A stretch of 7,006 nucleotides of DNA from Streptosporangiaceae bacterium (GTDB lineage Bacteria; Actinomycetota; Actinomycetes; Streptosporangiales; Streptosporangiaceae): the NCBI GenBank assembly GCA_030045215.1, contig JASIBJ010000822.1:1-7006 (forward strand), written 5' to 3'. Of this stretch, positions 5,397 to 7,006 are shown in pieces. Below the pieces are notes generated by a model, which saw nothing but the letters and a program-made list of their open reading frames with translations, did no database searches and was not told the origin of the DNA. The position numbers and the translations under genes were made by a program. Numbering within the stretch: position 1 is the first letter of the stretch; each line of letters starts with the position of its first letter.

Positions 5397-6737
5397 TTAC
5401 TCAGTCCACCATTCGTCTTCGCCCTCGCCCTGCTTGCCGGCGGGGGCCTGCTGCTTGGCGCCGTTGGGAGGCGCCGAGTGCCTGGCCGTTGCGGCGGCCC
5501 GCTCCGGCTCGCCAGGGGCCGACGTGCCAGCGGTGACGGCCTTGGTCGCAGGCGCAGGCACCGCGGTCGGCTGCGGGCTCGGCTTGAGCGCGTCGGCCAG
5601 GCCCGGCATTTGCGCGCCGAGTAGCTGGCTGATCTGCGCCAGGTGAGCGCCGACGCTTTCCTTCTGCTTGTTCAGCTCGTCGACCTGACGCTGTGCGTGG
5701 CTGCGGATCCGCTCGGTCTCGGCCTTGACATCGGCCAGCAGCTGGTCGGCCTGGGCCTTGGCCTGGGCGACGATGCCGTCGGCATTCTTCTTGGCGTTGC
5801 TGACGAGCTGCTGCGAGTGCTGGTCGGCCTCCCGCCTGGTCTGCTCGGCCTGGATGCTGGCCTTGCTGGCCCGCTCCTCGGCGATGGCGGCGCGCTGCTC
5901 AGCCTCGGAGACCATCTTCTGGGTCGCCGCCTGCGCCCCGGCCAGGCGCTCAGCCTCCTGCCGCTCGGCTTCCTCGCGGCGGGCGGCCAGCTGGATCTCG
6001 AACTCGGCCTCGGCCTGGGCCCGCTGCGCCTCGCTGTCCTCGAAGGCCCGCTGAGCCTGGCTGCGCATTTCGTCAGCTTGCCGCTTGGCGGTCGTGAGGA
6101 TCTCGTCCCTGTCCTTCTTCGACGACGCTCGCATCTGCGCGACCTCGCGCTCGGCCGTCGTCCGCATCTTGGCGACTTCGCGCTCATTTCCGGCACGCTT
6201 GTCCGCCACCTCGTGGTCGGCGGCGGCCCGCAGTTTGGCGACCTCGCGATCGGTGGTCGACCTCAGCTCGTCTGCCTCCCGGCCCGCCTTCGTGCGGATG
6301 GACTCGGCCTCGCGCTCAGCGGAGGAGCGCTGGTCGTCGGTCTCGCGCTTGGCCAGGGCCCGCATCTCGGCGGCCTCGTTCTCGGCCGACGCCCGTGCCT
6401 CGGCCGCGGCGACCTTGGACGCCGCGCTCAACTCGTTGGCTGCGGTCCTGGCCTCCTGCACGATCTCGGTGGCCTGCTCTTCGGCCAGTCGCAGCAGCTG
6501 CTCGATCCTCGAGCCAAGGCCGGAGTAGGTCGGCCGCTCCTGCTCCTGGATCTGCCGGTGTGCCTCAGCCAGCTCGCGCTGGAGGGCCTGTGCATGCTCT
6601 TGGTGCTTGCGCACCTCGCTATCAAGCTTCTCCAGGTGGCTGGTCACCTGCTGCGGGTCGTAGCCCCGCATCACCCTGGAGAAGTCGGGGACTTCCACGA
6701 AGAAATTGCTCAGCTGAGCATCGATGTCGGGCTGCAT
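5397..6737 (-). CDS. FilP/Scy/DivIVA-like coiled-coil cytoskeletal protein
   Basis: A 446-residue, largely coiled-coil protein. A DivIVA-like N-terminus (about 14-40; VPDFSRVMRGYDPQQVTSHL) is followed by PTYSGLGSRIEQLLRLAEEQA (69-89), a block I recognise from Streptomyces FilP and 'cellulose-binding' relatives. Residues 120-229 consist of ten 11-residue repeats of the type REVAKMRTTAE, continuing into EAEFEIQLAARREEAER (243-259) and a final helix with LNKQKESVGAHLAQISQLL (355-373). The last 70 residues are Pro/Ala-rich and end in the acidic/aromatic EDEWWTE. FilP and Scy act in polar growth and hyphal cytoskeleton, so a role in tip or cell-shape organisation is likely. I prefer the ATG at 6737, which has AGGATTAGG just upstream and begins nearer the conserved domain; an in-frame ATG at 6797 would add 20 residues (MDIASGRIGA...) without a ribosome site. 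It is transcribed alone. Family assignment is firm, the specific paralogue is not. Confidence 0.88.
   Translation of the reverse strand: MQPDIDAQLSNFFVEVPDFSRVMRGYDPQQVTSHLEKLDSEVRKHQEHAQALQRELAEAHRQIQEQERPTYSGLGSRIEQLLRLAEEQATEIVQEARTAANELSAASKVAAAEARASAENEAAEMRALAKRETDDQRSSAEREAESIRTKAGREADELRSTTDREVAKLRAAADHEVADKRAGNEREVAKMRTTAEREVAQMRASSKKDRDEILTTAKRQADEMRSQAQRAFEDSEAQRAQAEAEFEIQLAARREEAERQEAERLAGAQAATQKMVSEAEQRAAIAEERASKASIQAEQTRREADQHSQQLVSNAKKNADGIVAQAKAQADQLLADVKAETERIRSHAQRQVDELNKQKESVGAHLAQISQLLGAQMPGLADALKPSPQPTAVPAPATKAVTAGTSAPGEPERAAATARHSAPPNGAKQQAPAGKQGEGEDEWWTE
6051..6380 (-). repeat. 33-bp periodic coding repeat (ten hendecads)
   Basis: This segment encodes ten consecutive 11-residue units, including RETDDQRSSAE, READELRSTTD, REVAKLRAAAD, HEVADKRAGNE, REVAKMRTTAE and REVAQMRASSK. 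Position 1 is mostly Arg, position 2 mostly acidic, position 7 usually Arg, and small residues fill positions 8-10. An 11-residue period predicts a nearly straight or slightly right-handed coiled coil rather than a heptad one, as described for FilP and Scy. Confidence 0.85.
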
Positions 6738-6808
6738 TTGCCTAATCCTGGGTAGAGGGGAGGTTCGCGCACCGATGCGACCGCTAGCTATGTCCATGAG
6801 GCCAGGCC

Positions 6809-6832
6809 CGGCAGCTATTGCTCACGCTGCCG
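6809..6832 (-). other. Hairpin in the upstream region of the coiled-coil gene
   Basis: CGGCAGC (6809-6815) and GCTGCCG (6826-6832) form a perfect 7-bp stem around a 10-base loop. It lies 11 bases upstream of the alternative ATG at 6797 and about 70 bases from the preferred ATG. If transcription starts in the AT-rich island it would be in the 5' leader. A short palindrome, GCCCG-G-CGGGC (6836-6846), follows just upstream on the minus strand. Confidence 0.35.
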
Positions 6833-6987
6833 ACCGCCCGGCGGGCACGCAATCGCGCTCACCCGGTGCTGGCAGCGTACTCTCCTGCTGACCCGTTGGC
6901 GGCACGTTCGCGGTCCCTGATCGTAAAGATACGTGTTTTGTGTATATGTAATATACGTTCCGTGATTTAATCATGAACCGATAACCT

Positions 6988-6993
6988 ATTATA
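6988..6993 (-). promoter_or_regulatory. Consensus TATAAT -10 element, minus strand
   Basis: The minus strand reads TATAAT at 6993-6988, a perfect sigma-70/HrdB-type -10. Its -35 would lie beyond the right edge, so it cannot be judged. Transcription would start near 6981 and give a leader of roughly 240 bases to the 6737 start of the coiled-coil gene. It lies within the spacer of the ATAACC/GGTTAT inverted repeat, so a repressor bound there could cover it. Confidence 0.35.
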
Positions 6994-7006
6994 GCTGGTT
7001 ATAGCA

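Larger units (their letters stand above)
6738..7006. other. Gene-free upstream region ending in an AT-rich island
   Basis: No convincing gene is present from the coiled-coil start to the right edge. Positions 6738-6920 are ordinary GC-rich DNA with a few dyads. From 6921 to 7006 composition changes sharply: I count 28 G/C in 86 bases. This island holds three inverted repeats: GTATAT-GTA-ATATAC (6942-6956), TGATT-T-AATCA (6963-6973) and ATAACC-N10-GGTTAT (6981-7002). The hexamer ATACGT occurs at 6929-6934 and 6953-6958, and TTATAGC occurs at 6989-6995 and 6999-7005. The only plus-strand ATG here (6973) meets a stop after three codons. Confidence 0.6.

Noticed and set aside
5643..6755. 370-residue open frame on the plus strand opposite the coiled-coil gene, rich in Leu/Gly
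   Set aside because: It is the antisense image of the repetitive coiled-coil codons; its apparent hydrophobic repeats mirror the hendecads, and it has no recognisable domain.
6738..6797. 20-residue extension of the coiled-coil protein from the ATG at 6797
   Set aside because: It is possible but not preferred: there is no ribosome site, and the sequence is unlike the family N-terminus. Kept only as an alternative.

Overview
The window is high-GC DNA with G/C-biased third codon positions, GTG and TTG starts, short or overlapping gene junctions and U-less hairpins between genes. Together with a FilP/DivIVA-type coiled-coil protein and a small CxxC...HxH..C protein of the kind common in Streptomyces and relatives, this points to a mycelial or near-mycelial actinobacterium (Streptomycetales/Streptosporangiales-like). 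Genus cannot be told from the sequence.

Layout. (1) Positions 1-968, minus strand: the N-terminal 322 codons of a phospholipase C/acid phosphatase-type phosphoesterase that runs off the left edge. It starts at a TTG codon. (2) 969-1155: a divergent promoter region with an AT-rich inverted repeat, three tandem 23-bp repeats and a GC palindrome. (3) 1156-4534, plus strand: a compact four-gene cluster comprising a tandem-domain 3-hydroxyacyl-CoA dehydrogenase, a small zinc-ribbon-like protein, an alpha/beta hydrolase and a classical short-chain dehydrogenase. The first junction is 18 bp, the next two are 4-bp ATGA and GTGA overlaps, so translational coupling is likely. A two-tier hairpin follows. 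(4) 4607-5293, plus strand: a conserved protein of unknown function with a CxxC motif, followed by a second two-tier hairpin that sits between convergent genes. (5) 5397-6737 (possibly to 6797), minus strand: a FilP/Scy/DivIVA-like coiled-coil protein with ten consecutive 11-residue repeats. (6) 6738-7006: its upstream region, ending in an AT-rich island (28 of the last 86 bases are G/C) with three inverted repeats and a consensus TATAAT on the minus strand.

Functionally, the dehydrogenase, hydrolase and SDR look like a catabolic set acting on acyl-CoA or ester substrates (beta-oxidation-like steps). The small zinc protein is embedded between them without an obvious catalytic role. The coiled-coil gene is a separate cytoskeletal/polar-growth unit. 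I see no mobile element, CRISPR array, RNA gene or defence system. The least explained parts are the 23-bp repeat array, the AT-rich island, and the two conserved unknown proteins.
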